From: Puffinus mauretanicus
Taxonomy: Eukaryota; Chordata; Aves; Procellariiformes; Procellariidae
NCBI GenBank assembly: GCA_023333565.1
Contig: JAJKFH010004053.1
Location: 2,604,001 to 2,668,000 of the forward strand
Direction of reading: 5' to 3'
Length of the DNA: 64,000 bases
Both the position numbers and the translations under genes were made by a program. The notes below the pieces were generated by a model. It made no database searches. It was not told where the DNA came from and saw nothing but the letters and a program-made list of their open reading frames with translations. This document shows positions 24,701 to 36,414 of this stretch, one piece after another. Numbering within the stretch: position 1 is the first letter of the stretch; each line of letters opens with the position of its first letter.

Positions 24701-26404
24701 ATGTTTGCAATGCAAGCGGTCCCATGAAATTTAAAAGAAGATTCTTAATTCTGTCTGAAAAGTTGTTAGCTATTACTATTAAAAGAAACATTTATGAGGA
24801 GATACTGAAAGATTTTGAGGGGATTTTTAGGGTGAAGTAGAAAAGACTAAAGGAAGAAAATCTACCATTATGTTTAAAAGTTGCTACTGTGAACAAATAT
24901 TTTTGTCTCGGTACCACTGAGGATGCTACAAGAAAAAGTTTAAATTGAAGCAAAGGGGAAAAATTTGTTTCTCTATTTGTTCACATTATGAATTTAGCAG
25001 CAGCCGGAGTATCATTGCTGCTTTCTCTACGTAACTACTTTTATCCTGCTGTTCAAACCATTCTCAAGAAAGGCTCTTTTTCTGCAGTTCACCTACTGCC
25101 AGGTTGCTCCTTCTTCCCCATGCACACCCAGAGACATTCTTCATTTCCCAAGCGGTCCTAGCTATTCATGCTATTCAAAGGCAGCTCAGAAGTGTAGACA
25201 AACTGAAATGTTTTATCGTGGATGAGGGCAAAGCAGCTAAAATAGAAGGCAGTACAATTCAATATTTTGATGGTATTGAGAACGGAAGGTGCTGTTGGGA
25301 AGGGATGGTGAAAAGGAGTTTTGGATGGGTGAGTTTTTTGATGGGGGAAGGAAGTCTGGAGACTTACGCAATGGACAGGTTTAAGGAAGACAAAGGTCAT
25401 TCTCAGGCTTTCAGGGAGATTTTGTGGGAGGGGATTGGGAGTTTTTCTTCTCTGAGATGCTGTTAGTGGAGACATCTTCCTCTCCTCATCCCCTCAGTCC
25501 TTCAGTATCATCCATATAGACTTCTCTTTCCTAGCACTGCAGGGACTCCCCATTCCCAGTCTAGTCTTCCTTGAGGGTCGCCCAGCCATCCTATCCTCTC
25601 AAGTGTTCTCTTTCCTCAGTTTCCTCACTTCTTCCACCTCCCATGCCTCTTAAAGAAGGGTTCCTCTCCTCTGAGAAATCTCTGTTTTCCTGTATCATCC
25701 ACCCAGCCCACCACATGACTTCAGACCAGGAGGAAATGGGCCATCTCCAAATGTGAGGTTGGGATACAATGTCCAACATTGCTGTTCCAGCTCCTTCTAA
25801 ATATGTGAAGTTTTCCCAGCAATAGCTACTGTCCTGCACATCCCGATCCCACCCTTACCTTTAGAAACAGAGGGCTCTGAATACACAACATGAGAACTGA
25901 CTGTTCAGATCAATAAAATAAGGTCTAGAAGAAACTAGCATGAGTTATACACTCAGTTCATTCAAAAGTGCATTAAAAGAGCAGTCAACAAATTTGTATC
26001 ATTACCTAACTAGAAGGGTGTATTGGATGGGTCTCTAAAGGGTCTATTCTAAGCATAGCTCCATGTCACAGTCATGTCTGCCTTGGAAGAGAGAATAGCA
26101 AGTATGCTTATCACATTTACAAGCAATCTCTCCCAAGTGAGGAGAGGTTACAAGTATTTCAAAGAATTGAAAAATTAGAGAAATTATCTAAAATAAGTAG
26201 CAGCTCAATAGCCTTATGTAGGAATGGTTGACTGCATGAGTATACTCAGGTACTATATAGGAGTAAAGAAACAAAAAAATGAGCAGATTAGCTATGAAAG
26301 ACTATTTAGATTTTTTTTTCTTTATATGACTGTGGATAATATTAAAGAAAGCCTTAAAGTGAAGAAAAGAAATTTAGGAATATATTTTCCAATTGCAACT
26401 GTAG
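21751..26404. other. Non-coding stretch with simple-sequence spots
   Basis: No gene was recognised. The stretch has an A-run at about 22,496-22,510, a degenerate (TAATG)n run at about 23,454-23,480, and pyrimidine-rich sequence around 21,810-21,870. The longest frames (25,104-25,466 plus, 120 codons; 25,158-25,475 minus, 105 codons) lie over the same bases on opposite strands and match nothing known. Confidence 0.6.
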
Positions 26405-26545
26405 TTAGGTGCTGGAATAGGTACTTGGGGAGACCAGAAACTCTCTCTCACTGGAGGTGTTTAGCCATGGTTTCCCCCTGTTGGCCGGAGGAAGAACAAG
26501 AACCTCTCAATGTTCCTTCCAGCCCTAAAGTCCATCATGATATAA
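26405..26545 (+). mobile_element. Probable ancient CR1 3'-end relic
   Basis: GTGCTGGAATAGG (26,408-26,420), then CTCTCTCACTGGAGGTGTTTAG (26,441-26,462), then TTCCTTCCAGCCCTAAAGTCC (about 26,512-26,532) follow the order of a CR1 'W-N-R-L-P...L-E-V-F' coding end and its 3' UTR close. Decay is heavy, so the call rests on the order of three short matches. Confidence 0.5.
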
Positions 26546-27779
26546 TCACAGTATTAGCAGAAAGCATAGCTTGCTGTTACTTGCGAAATGTATCTCTACT
26601 TCATACAATAGTACAGCTCAGGAGCAGCAATTTTTAATTTAATTGCTAGTGTTTCAATTTCATATTCTTATCAGAAAGACAAAATCAAGACTGAGACCAT
26701 GCAATCTGGAGAAAATTTATCTTCCACAATCCAGCAGAATATAAATGGTTTTATTTATGTGAACAATAATATAACGTCCTTAATTAAAATCACTCAATCC
26801 CTTTCAATAAATTCTTTTTGTTTATCATTAACAAATTTGGCCTGTTTTAAGCTAGCAGTGTCTGTGAACAAATCTCAGGCATGGTTTGCCAGTCAGTGTG
26901 GTCCAGGGACCATTCCCAATGCACATTTTGTGTGCAGCCCTCTGGTTTGGAGGTTGAGATGGTTTGTTAGACATGAGCCAGTCCATGCCAGCGGATCTCA
27001 GTGCCCAGTAAATTAAACTGTTAGCATTCCTTGTATAAATGTCACCTATGTCTTGGCATAGTCATTGGCTTGGATTTCAGCTGACGCCTGTAAGTGTAAA
27101 TATGAAAAAAACAACATCAAACAAAACAAAATATACAAAGTAAAAGAAGAGTTAGGTGTTTAGTTTCACTACAGCAGCAAGAACAATAATCTCCAAAGAA
27201 TCTGCCTCACCATTTCTCCTACTGCGGTTCAAAAGAAAATCTTCACAGTTTTGTTTATTTTTTAAATCCCATAAATCCCACTCTTATGAAGTGCATCCAC
27301 TCTCATGAAGAGGTTATGAACAAGCAACCACAATCAAACTTCCTAGATTTGCCTTCAGATTGGAATGTTTTGGCCATCTCTACATAACAGCTTTAAGGAA
27401 CATTATTCAGCATCTTACTTAACAGCTATTTTTGGAAAGACACATCAACAAAGATATCCACTGAAAGTATAAACAATAGCTGTGAGGAAATGCATTTCAA
27501 CACCCAGGCTCATGAAAGAAATGTCAGCCCTCACGAGGTGGCATAATCTTCAGGAATACTGCTCACAGCACAGAACAGAAGCTGGTGGAGCCAGGACTCA
27601 TCTGAGGGTCAGCTGCAATAAGCCAGAGCCATTATCCACAACATGCGAGAGCATCCGTGAAGAGCTTAGGCTGTGAAAGGTATCTTCCTCGGGGGAACAA
27701 CCTATAGATTGAAAGCTGCACTCTATATAAAGTCACTGTTCTCCACTTCATAATACGAGAAAAAAAGAAAAAAAAGGAG
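26546..27779. other. Non-coding stretch, nothing recognised
   Basis: AT-rich, with no supported gene or repeat family. A 105-codon frame (26,699-27,016, plus) is without recognisable features. Confidence 0.6.
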
Positions 27780-27840
27780 GGCTATTTCATGACATTGAAA
27801 GGTAACGAAAGGCTATTTAATGGCATTGAAAGGGAACAAA
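27780..27840. repeat. Degenerate 31-bp tandem duplication
   Basis: GGCTATTTCATGACATTGAA at 27,780 and GGCTATTTAATGGCATTGAA at 27,811 begin two adjacent 30-31-bp units that also share AAGG(T/G)AAC(G/A)AA at their ends. A few substitutions separate the copies, so it is older than the duplication at 10.5 kb. It lies just after an A-rich run (27,761-27,776). Confidence 0.8.
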
Positions 27841-28795
27841 TTCAAAACCGGGGAGAGGAAATGCTCTCTCACAGTCTACAATTAGGCACAGGAGGTGCCA
27901 CGGCAGGTCACTCAAGCTATAAGCTTGCCCAGATTCAAGATGGAAGGTGACGTTCAAATAACCTTGGAAGCTCTTGTTATACTCTATTAACAAAAAAATT
28001 AGTATCAGACCACCTGCCTTGAGGTTTACATATATCTCTGTCTAGTCAAGCTCAGGGTAAAACTTAATGCTGCAGAGCAAATTACCCTGTGTCTAGGTAC
28101 TGACTGGTTCTTATATTTTCTTCTGAAACATTCATTCCTGGCCACCATCGTGATGATGGACCAAACAGATGTTTCTCTAATCCAGCACGCAATAGCTTAA
28201 TTTCTTCTGTCAAGAAACATATTTATAAGTCCTGTCACAAGTAAAAGAGTCAATATATATTATTAGGAACAAGAATTTCGTGACATAGAAAGAAAATCTT
28301 CTAAATATGCTTTATATTTGTACTTCAGGTGTATATAATTAATTACTCTGTTAGACACAGCAAATGATACAAATGCTAGCTTTCACCCTGATGCATTTAA
28401 TATGTTTCTGATTAAATAACCTGTCTACCTATAATTAATTTTGAAATATAAGCAAACATTCAAAGTAAATAACCTGCACATTTCTAGGACACCCATCATA
28501 ATGGGTTTTGTTGGCCGTAGACAAGACCATCCATGGAAATGCCAATATCATATTACCCTTCCGTAGTCTGTTTTGATTACCATTACCAAGCATCTTGCAA
28601 ACTTTCAGCATAAAATGCCACTGTGTAGCTTTGGAGAAGGATAAAACCTTTTTGTGACTCTTCCTCCCACAGTGTATGAAAAACTCCCAATTCTCAGCAG
28701 GAGGAAGAGAAAGAATTACATGCACCATTACCTAGAAGTAAAATATTTATTCCAAGGATTTTGTTTTGATGAAAATTTGTGGTTGAAGTGCTTGG

Positions 28796-28854
28796 AAAAC
28801 AAAATGTCATAACTGGCTTGCACATGACAAAACAAAATGTCATGACTGGCTTCC
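28796..28854. repeat. 33-bp tandem duplication (about 1.8 copies)
   Basis: AAAACAAAATGTCATAACTG at 28,796 and AAAACAAAATGTCATGACTG at 28,829 begin copies spaced 33 bp apart. Both continue with GCTT, and the second is truncated. One substitution is visible. No gene overlaps. Confidence 0.85.
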
Positions 28855-31800
28855 TTTTCAGTGAGTCCCAAAGGTTACACTGGACTAAATGTGCATGGAG
28901 TGGGAGAGACAGGAGAAAAGGCAGAAGGGATGTCTCTTAAACTGTAGGTCAAAGCTTCATTCACCAATGTACTGGTGAGTGGGGTTTTGCAGACGTTCAC
29001 ACCAGTCAGGGAAATGTGCTTGTCTCCATAGGCTCCCTGTATAATCAATGAAAAGAGGTAGACAGGAGTTTACCTTGGGAGGCTCTGCAGTTACAACCAA
29101 ACCGCACAACTGCATGATGCAGGACACCACGGAGGGGCTGGTCTCCTGATCAGGAAACAGGAAAATGCGATAAACTCTCTTCTTATCCAATGGGCACAGT
29201 CGGAACTTGACCTAACATGCAAGGGACAAAGTCTTGCAGGTTAGATGGAAGTCTGGTAGAGCTGTCTTTCTTATGGGTACCTGAAATACTAATCAGCAAG
29301 GCTAGTGGTTAAACTTCAATTTCAGCTCTTCCACCTGCACCCTGACTCCTCCTGCCTTCTCATCCATCACGTTCCCTTGTAGGTATATAAGTGATTCCAG
29401 TGTACAATAAATTACCTGTTCCCTAAAACTCAGACTCTTGGGTTACCTTTCTTGCAGAGCATCAATGTTGGCATGATACTCTTCTCTGGTCCATTCCTAG
29501 GCTTTCTTACTGAGAGAACTAGTTCAGGCACACCAAACTGGAGCCTACAAGCAAGTTAGCATGTATGCAGTAAAGACAATGAGTGAAATAGGACTTTAGA
29601 TGAAGGCAGAAACAAAGCAACTTGAAAATATAGTTGAAGCCATAGATGTGGGGATTTACTTTTCCAATAAGTATATGTCGTCTTTGCAAAGTCTTGGATC
29701 TAGTTTAGTCACAACAGCTGCAGTAAGCTTGCATTTCCCACTTCCTAACATTAAATTTTGAAATGCCATTGCTATTAGCCTGATTGTGCCTTAGTAAAAC
29801 TGAAAGAGGTCAGAGAAAATTGGGTTCGATTCTCCTATCATTCCAAAAGGGCTTTCTGTCAGACCTCAGCAGATCCCAGGACTCTGTTAGGGCATGTAGT
29901 AACTTCTGTAAACTTCAGATGATCTTAAAAGAGGGTGAAATAGTGTAGAATGAGAGAATGAAAAAGAGAACAATAGCCCAGCAGTGCCTGCCACAGCCAG
30001 TGGAAAAGCAGACTTTTGGAGGAACCACAAACCCTCTCTTCCCCCCATTTTTTCCACACACAAAACAGAATGTAGGAAAAGACATGTCAGAGAAGCCTGT
30101 TATTTAAGAAAATGTATCCTTTGGATAGAAGGGAAAGAAGAATATGCAAAAAAACCTCATTTATTTATACCTTTGTAAGATCAGCCCTGAGTGTACTGCC
30201 ACATTTCTCTTTATTTTTTTTTTCTCTTTAATCTACATTACAACACAGTTCCTCTAATTGAGATACAGGTCAAAATATTTTTATATCAGATGGGATCCTA
30301 AACCTAAATATAATTTGTAGATATTTTGTAGATATTCAGAAACATCAGAAATCATTCATTCAAACATAATGCACAGCATTTAAATAAAAACACCCTAACA
30401 ACTACTTGTGCTATCATAAAATAGGCTCAGTTTGCATACCTGAGAATACCAAAGGGCATAATCCATCAAAGGAGAATAATCCTCTGTTGTGCTATAAACA
30501 CAAATCAAGGGAGTATAAAACCTATGTAATGTCACAGTTTTATATTAAAACATAAATGTTAGCACCAGGATAGATTCTGCTTTCAAGATACAGATCTGTT
30601 TTACATTGCCCCTGGGTGAGCTCATTACATGCCAGGTCGACTCTAGTTTGGTTTGCAATGGATTTCAGCAAGCAGCTTTCTAACTGTATGAGGGTGATGA
30701 TGTGTTCAGCTTGCTCTGGCATGAAATCTTTCAATAGTAGAAATTTCCCAGCTTTATAAAAACTGTAGACCTCTCCAGGAAAATTGTGTGCTTGCTCAGC
30801 CTGCACGGCTTCCACTGGTAGCAAAATTTTCACAAAGCGTAAAATCCTAGACACTGTGATGTGAATTACAGTTTGGAACAGGAGGAAAGTGTATTGACCC
30901 AAATTGACTGAAGTTAGAGCCCCAAACTGAATCTCCTCTTTAAAATCTGAATTTTAAAAAGTTGTATCTTTGTATGAGTATATACTTGTACCTGTATAGC
31001 ACATATTAATGCAGACAAATGAGGAATGTGGAATATTGATATCAGCTTTGATAGATTTTGGGTTATGAGGTATTAAAGCCAGCTTTCACTCTCTTCTGGG
31101 GAGATCGAAAGTGCAGCAATAGCACAAAATTATTTATTAACTATCCAAAGCATCTCACAATGTGCTTGTGTTACAACCTGCACATCAGTTTTATCTCTTT
31201 AGATCCTAATCCTCTACAATGTTGAAAGACCAGTATGCAGTCTTTTCATTCTAAAGAAAATTACCTAGATGGAAGATGAATGGTCGAATTTGCCGTACAT
31301 GAAATGTCCCTTCTGGGCTTATGTAGATATCATCTTGGCATATAGATTCCTTTCGCACAGGTTGGCAGCTGGGGAGGAGGAAGGACAGAAAAAAAAAAAT
31401 GTGACATGAGAAGTGCTCAACTTTGCCTGATCTGAAGTGAATGGGACTTTGAAAATCCTGACCAAAAGTGATATATAATATGGTTAACAAGGAAATAAGA
31501 ATTCTTCTACTTGAAAAACTTGGAGTTTTCTACATTTTTTATTGTTTCACCCCATGATTCTTCAGAGTGAGAGGGAAGGGCAAGGGCAAAAGCAAAGGCA
31601 TGAGACAGAAAGAAAAAGAAGGATTAGGGGAAGAGAAGGCTGTTCTTTGATGGCCAATAGTTCTTTCAGTTGTCAAGTTTCTGCTAGTGGTGTAGGGTAG
31701 GGGCCTGGCAGAGTCTGTTCTGGTAAAGACCAAGGAAACTAATCCAGGGGACTGAAGAGAGGACATCTTGTTGCATGCACCTGTGGGAGTGTGACCAAGG

Positions 31801-34429
31801 CTGCTCACCTCCACCCGGCGGGAGGCCATAGCCCTCCCTTTATGAGAGGGCTCTGATAATAGTGGGGAGAAAGGTTCTGAGCGTGGACTTGGAGCAAGAG
31901 GTCTGCATCTTCACCAAGGTCTACCTCAGCAACCTTCAGCATGCCAAGTAGAGCTAACCATTCTTGGCAATGATTGGGTGTTAACAGAGGCTGCAACAGG
32001 GGTGGTGGTGACCAGTTACAGTGGATCTTCCTCTATAAATTTAATCCTCTGTAACTGACACTGCTGGAAAACTCTCATTTATGGCATCTCTGGCACCAGT
32101 AGCTGAAAACAGACAAGCGGCCTCTAAACCACTCATTCACGACAGGAGCAAAAGCTGTTTAGCAGTTCTGAAAAAAAGAGAAGGCTGGCAAAACAAATGC
32201 CCAGCAGGTAGGAAAACAAATCCGTATTGATACTCAATAGTCATCCGCTGAGAATGAATGCAGCATTCTAGAATTAGCAAAATAATCAAACAAGGGTAGC
32301 AGAGGGGCATCCAAGTGTGTGTGATTCACTTCCTACCAAATCAATCTATTTAGTTTAAATTTAAGCTCCCAGTCATCACAGTTTCACAGTATTTCAGGGT
32401 TGCGGGTTTTTTTGGCTCTTATGTAACCTGCACATGCAATACAGAAATGCACTGCGTTGTTTTAACTTTGCTTTTAAGGGCAAAATTTGTAAGTTTTCAT
32501 AAATTCCTATTAGAACCAAGATTTTTTTAAGTGAACACCTCTGCTCTGTACACCCTTAAATGGGGGGGATGTTGTTGTCTGTCATTGACAAATGCATACA
32601 TTTTGAAGTCAAAAGGGAACATCAGGAGTTACTGGGGGATAAAGCATACACAGTGCAGAGAAAGCCTGTTGCTACTTTTCAAATTAAACTTAATGGGAAA
32701 CACATCAACAATTTTAATTGCCTTTAAAGTCTGCTGCCCATTGTTGCTTACCATCTTTACTAAGAGTTGTTCATATTTCTAGTCCGAAGATTTTTCCACC
32801 AGTTGGCTCTCATTATGTGATTCTCTGTTCATGAAATAAATGCCTATTATTAGAAATTTCTTCTATGAGGTAGATACTAGAAGACTAATCATGTAAGCTT
32901 CCAGCCTGCTCTTCAATAAACTAATCAGTTTGAGTTTCTTTAGTTTTTCTAGCTAACATGTCTTTTCTGGACATCAAATCATTCCTGACGTGCTTTTCCA
33001 AAGCCCATCAAACTTCCGAAAAAAGGACAGAGGCTATAACCAGCCAGTACTCCAGAAGCAGCTGAGCATCTTCTACAGAGTTAAAATAATCTTTTCAATT
33101 CTAATTGACCTGTCCCTACTTCTGTGTCCAAACATTCATCTTCTGGAATACCACTTTGATCTCTACCTAATAGACTAAACTAATTTTTAGAACCACTGCT
33201 TTACCAGAGAAAGACCACAATCTCATAAAAATGGCATCCTTTCTTTATTCCGAAGAGTTCACATTCGTCTTCATTTAAATTAGAGATGGTAGATCCTCAG
33301 AATTTCCTCGTATTATTGCTATTATTTTGTTATATTGTTGCATTGTATATCTTTGTTGTTTTACATTAATTTAAATATAAAATATCAGATGTCTGTGATA
33401 GAAATGCATAAAGTATATCATGCCAAGTCATAATACAGTGATATTCCATATACTGTAGTGACATAATTATTGTGGGATACTATTTATAGACAATGTCTCA
33501 ATATATCAAATTATTTCATTACCAGAAAACAGGACACTTTCATTTTTACAAATAAATAAAAGTTTAAACCTGTCATTTTCAGTGGAAATAAACCCTATTT
33601 TAAGCTGTCCTGTGGACTGCTAAGGCTTTAACACTGGAAGCTAAGTAATGACATGAATTAACAGAAATTTTGTGATTCCTTAAGCCTTGTTCTTGATTTT
33701 CTAAACTCCCGGTATAAGCCCTGGTGCAGTAGATGGATCTCAGAATTGCTATAGCTGCATACCGCTTGAGCTGAAATTTTCAAAGGATCTTGGCTACAAA
33801 CACAGGACATAATTTACCCAGCTGTTTTGCTGTCTACATTAGTGGAGGTTGAGATGTTCATAGCACAGTAGAATATGTACAGAGGCTCTAGTGGATTTAT
33901 GCCAACTTCATATTGCATCCTTCACGTTAGGCTTACTCATGGGCAAAGCTAGGAAATTGCCTTTGCATGGAAAAGTAAAATGTTGCTTGCTCTGAAGAGC
34001 GAGAATTCTACTTGCTGGCAATTTTACTGGGATATTAGAAAACTCAAAACACACTGTTGGATAAGAGATAGTGTACCATTATGCATCTTTGCTAAGAACA
34101 GTGTGAGGGCAAGTAGGAAATATGCCAACTGAGCCATTGCACCTGTTTTCAGGTCTATTACATTTAGCACAGGGGAAAACAAGAGAAAAATCATAATAAA
34201 ACAAGCACAATCTTTATATTTTAATGGACTTTGCTGAAACTAGGACCAGCCACAAATCCCTAGTCTGTTCTCATGGGCAGTGAAAGCTCAGCTCGGATGA
34301 CAATGAGGAGAATAAAGGGCTATGAAAACTCATATTAAGATGCCAAAGGCAAAGCCAAAGGAAAATATTTAGTTAATTAATTATGGCATGATAAACTTGA
34401 AAAGAGCCTTACACTGTTGTGCTCTAATA
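28855..34429. other. Non-coding stretch, no gene or clear repeat
   Basis: Long AT-rich interval. Its most notable frame is 30,540-30,902 minus (120 codons), which begins with a hydrophobic stretch and has an even amino-acid mix. I recognise no family and see no flanking exon or promoter signal. A purine-rich patch lies near 31,560-31,640, and there are A/T runs near 30,210 and 31,390. No LTR or LINE was recognised until the CR1 that begins near 34,430. Confidence 0.6.
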
Positions 34430-34434
34430 AAGCT

Positions 34435-35980
34435 GATGAGTATGTCCCCATGTGCCACAAGAAGAACGGGCAGGGAAGACGACCGGCCTGGCTGAATGGG
34501 GAGCTCTGGCTGGGACTCAGGAAAAAAAGGAGAGTTTATCACCTTTGGAAGAAGGGGCAGGCAACTCAAGAAGAGTACAGGGATCTCATTAGGTCGTGCA
34601 GAGAGGAAATTAGAAAGGCAAAAGCCCAGCTGGAACTCAACCTGGCCACTGTCGTGAGAGGCAACAAAAAATGCTTTTACAAGTATATTAATGACAAAAG
34701 GAGAGCCAAGGAGAATCTCCATCCTCTATTGGATGCAGGGGGGATCATGGAGCAGTTCGTTTTGAGGGCGCTCACGAGCCATGTCTGGGAAAACCAGGGG
34801 ATCAGGCCCAGCCAGCATGGGTTCATGGAAGGCAGGTCCTGCTTGACCAACCTGATCTCCTTTCATGACCAGGTGACCCGTCAGTGGATGAGGGAAAGGC
34901 TGTGGATGTGGTCTACCTGGACTTCAGTAAAGCCTTTGACATTGTCTCCCACAGCATTCTGCTAGAGAAGCTGGTGGCTCACGGCCTAGATAGGTACACT
35001 CTTTTCTGGGTAAAAAACTGGCTGGATGGCCGAGCCCAGAGAGTTGTGGTCAACAGAGTTAAATCCAGTTGGCGGCCAGTCACGAGCGGTGTTCCCCAGG
35101 GCTCAGTACTGGGGCCGGTCCTGTTCAATATCTTTATCAACGATCTGGATGAGGGCATCGAGTGCTCCCTCAGTAAGGTTGCAGACGACACCAAGTTGAG
35201 CGGGACTGTTGATCTGCTCGAGGGTAGGAAGGCTCTGCAGAGGGACCTGGACAGGCGGGATTGATGGGCCGAGGCCAACTGTATGAGGTTCAACAAGGCC
35301 AAGTGCCGGGTCCTGCACTTTGGCCACAACAACCCCATGCAACGCTACAGGCTTGGGGAAGAGTGGCTGGAAAGCTGCCCAGAGGAAAAGGACCTGGGGG
35401 TGCTGATTGACAGCCGGCTGAACATGAGCCGGCAGTGTGCCCAGGTGGCCAAGAAGGCCAACGGCATCCTGGCCTGTATTAGAAATAGTGTGGCCAGCAG
35501 GAGCAGGGAGGTGATCGTGCCCCTGTACTCGGCACTGGTGAGGCCGCACCTCGAATACTGTGTTCAGTTTTGGGCCCTCACTACAAGAAGGACATTGAGG
35601 TGCTGGAGCGTGTCCAGAGAAGGGCAACGAAGCTGGTGAAGGGCCTGGAGCACAAGTCTTATGAGGAGCGGCTGAGGGAACTGGGGTTGTTTAGTCTGGA
35701 GAAGAGGAGGCTGAGGGGAGACCTCATCACACTCTACAACTACCTGAAAGGAGGTTGTAGCGAGGTGGGTGTTGGTCTCTTCTCCTAAGTAACTAGCGAT
35801 AGGACGAGAGGAAATGGCCTCAAGTTGTGCCAAGGGAGGTTTAGATTGGACATTAGGAGAAATTTCTTTACTGAAAGAGTGGTCAGGCCTTGGAACAGGC
35901 TGCCCAGGGAAGTGGTTGAGTCGCCATCCCTGGAAGTATTTAAAAGACGTGTAGATGTGGTGCTTAGGGACATGGTGTAG
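34435..35980 (+). pseudogene. CR1 ORF2 reverse-transcriptase remnant, broken
   Basis: Three stretches of one protein can be read. The first (34,435-34,880) carries the linker rich in basic and acidic residues (REEIRKAKAQLELNLA, about 34,600-34,650). It then jumps from LLDAGG to IMEQFVLRAL, skipping the first part of the RT domain. After a frameshift at about 34,880-34,900 come RT motif A (LDFSKAFD, 34,917-34,940), motif B (VPQGSVLGP, from 35,091) and catalytic motif C (VADDTKLS, 35,178-35,201). An in-frame TGA follows at 35,262-35,264. The C-terminal region starts RFNKAKC, suffers a one-base frameshift near 35,575, and has a TAA at 35,786-35,788. It then runs on open through [10 protein letters not shown] to the natural stop. 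The copy cannot make an active protein. The TGA fits CpG decay of a CGA codon, which is an inference. Confidence 0.93.
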
Positions 35981-36046
35981 TGGGTATGGTGGTGCTGGGT
36001 TGATGGTTGGACTCGATGATCTTAGAGGTCTTTTCCAACCTTAATG

Positions 36047-36078
36047 ATTCTATGATTCTATGATTCTATGATTCTATG
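36047..36078 (+). repeat. CR1 3' tail: four ATTCTATG units
   Basis: Four exact octamers at 36,047, 36,055, 36,063 and 36,071. This is the 3'-terminal microsatellite that CR1 uses in target-primed reverse transcription. The last unit abuts the LTR, and its CTATG doubles as the probable target-site copy. Confidence 0.95.
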
Positions 36079-36204
36079 TCTCGTGGTTTAACCCCAGCCA
36101 GCAGCTAAGCACCACAGAGCTGCTCGCTCACTCCCTGCCCGTGGGATGGGGGAGAGAATCAGAAGGGTAAAAGTGAGAAAACTCATGGGTTGAGATAAAG
36201 ACAG

Positions 36205-36210
36205 TTTAAT
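36205..36210 (-). terminator. ATTAAA polyadenylation signal of the minus-strand LTR
   Basis: TTTAAT on the plus strand reads ATTAAA on the minus strand, in TTATTAAACTGTC. It lies about 185 bp downstream of the LTR's TATA box, the expected position for an R-region signal. Confidence 0.6.
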
Positions 36211-36390
36211 AAGGAAAACAAAAGCCGCGCACACAAGCAAAGCAAAACAAGAAATTCATTCACTGCTTCCCATCGGCAGGCAGGTGTTCAGCCATCTCCA
36301 GGAAAGCAGGGCTCCATCACATGTAACTGTTACTTGGGAAGACAAACACCATCATTCCGAACATCCCCCCCTTCCTTCTTCTTCCCTCAG

Positions 36391-36414
36391 GTTTATATGC
36401 TGAGCATGACATCA
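36391..36414 (-). promoter_or_regulatory. TATA box and CRE-like site of the minus-strand LTR
   Basis: CATATAAAC on the minus strand (36,391-36,399) is preceded by TGATGTCA (36,407-36,414), one base from the CRE core TGACGTCA and consistent with loss of its CpG. TATA and CRE adjacency is a usual U3 arrangement. Transcription, if any, would run leftward across the CR1. Confidence 0.55.

Larger units (their letters stand above)
34430..36078 (+). mobile_element. CR1 LINE, 5'-truncated and internally deleted, with intact tail
   Basis: Non-LTR retrotransposon of the CR1 clade. The copy begins inside ORF2, upstream of the reverse-transcriptase core. It loses an internal block near 34,740, resumes at the palm-domain approach, runs to the ORF2 stop at 35,978-35,980, and continues into a short 3' UTR (GGACTCGATGATCTTAGAGG, 36,009-36,028). 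It ends in four ATTCTATG units at 36,047-36,078, the canonical avian CR1 3' tail. 5' truncation is normal for CR1, which primes from its 3' end. No target-site duplication is visible, as expected for CR1. The next base pairs belong to a solo LTR. Confidence 0.95.

Noticed and set aside
29818..29835. GGTTCGATTCTCC, resembling a tRNA B box
   Set aside because: The flanking bases do not form a T-arm stem, there is no A box at the right distance, and no acceptor or anticodon arm can be drawn. At most it is a trace of an old tRNA-derived SINE.
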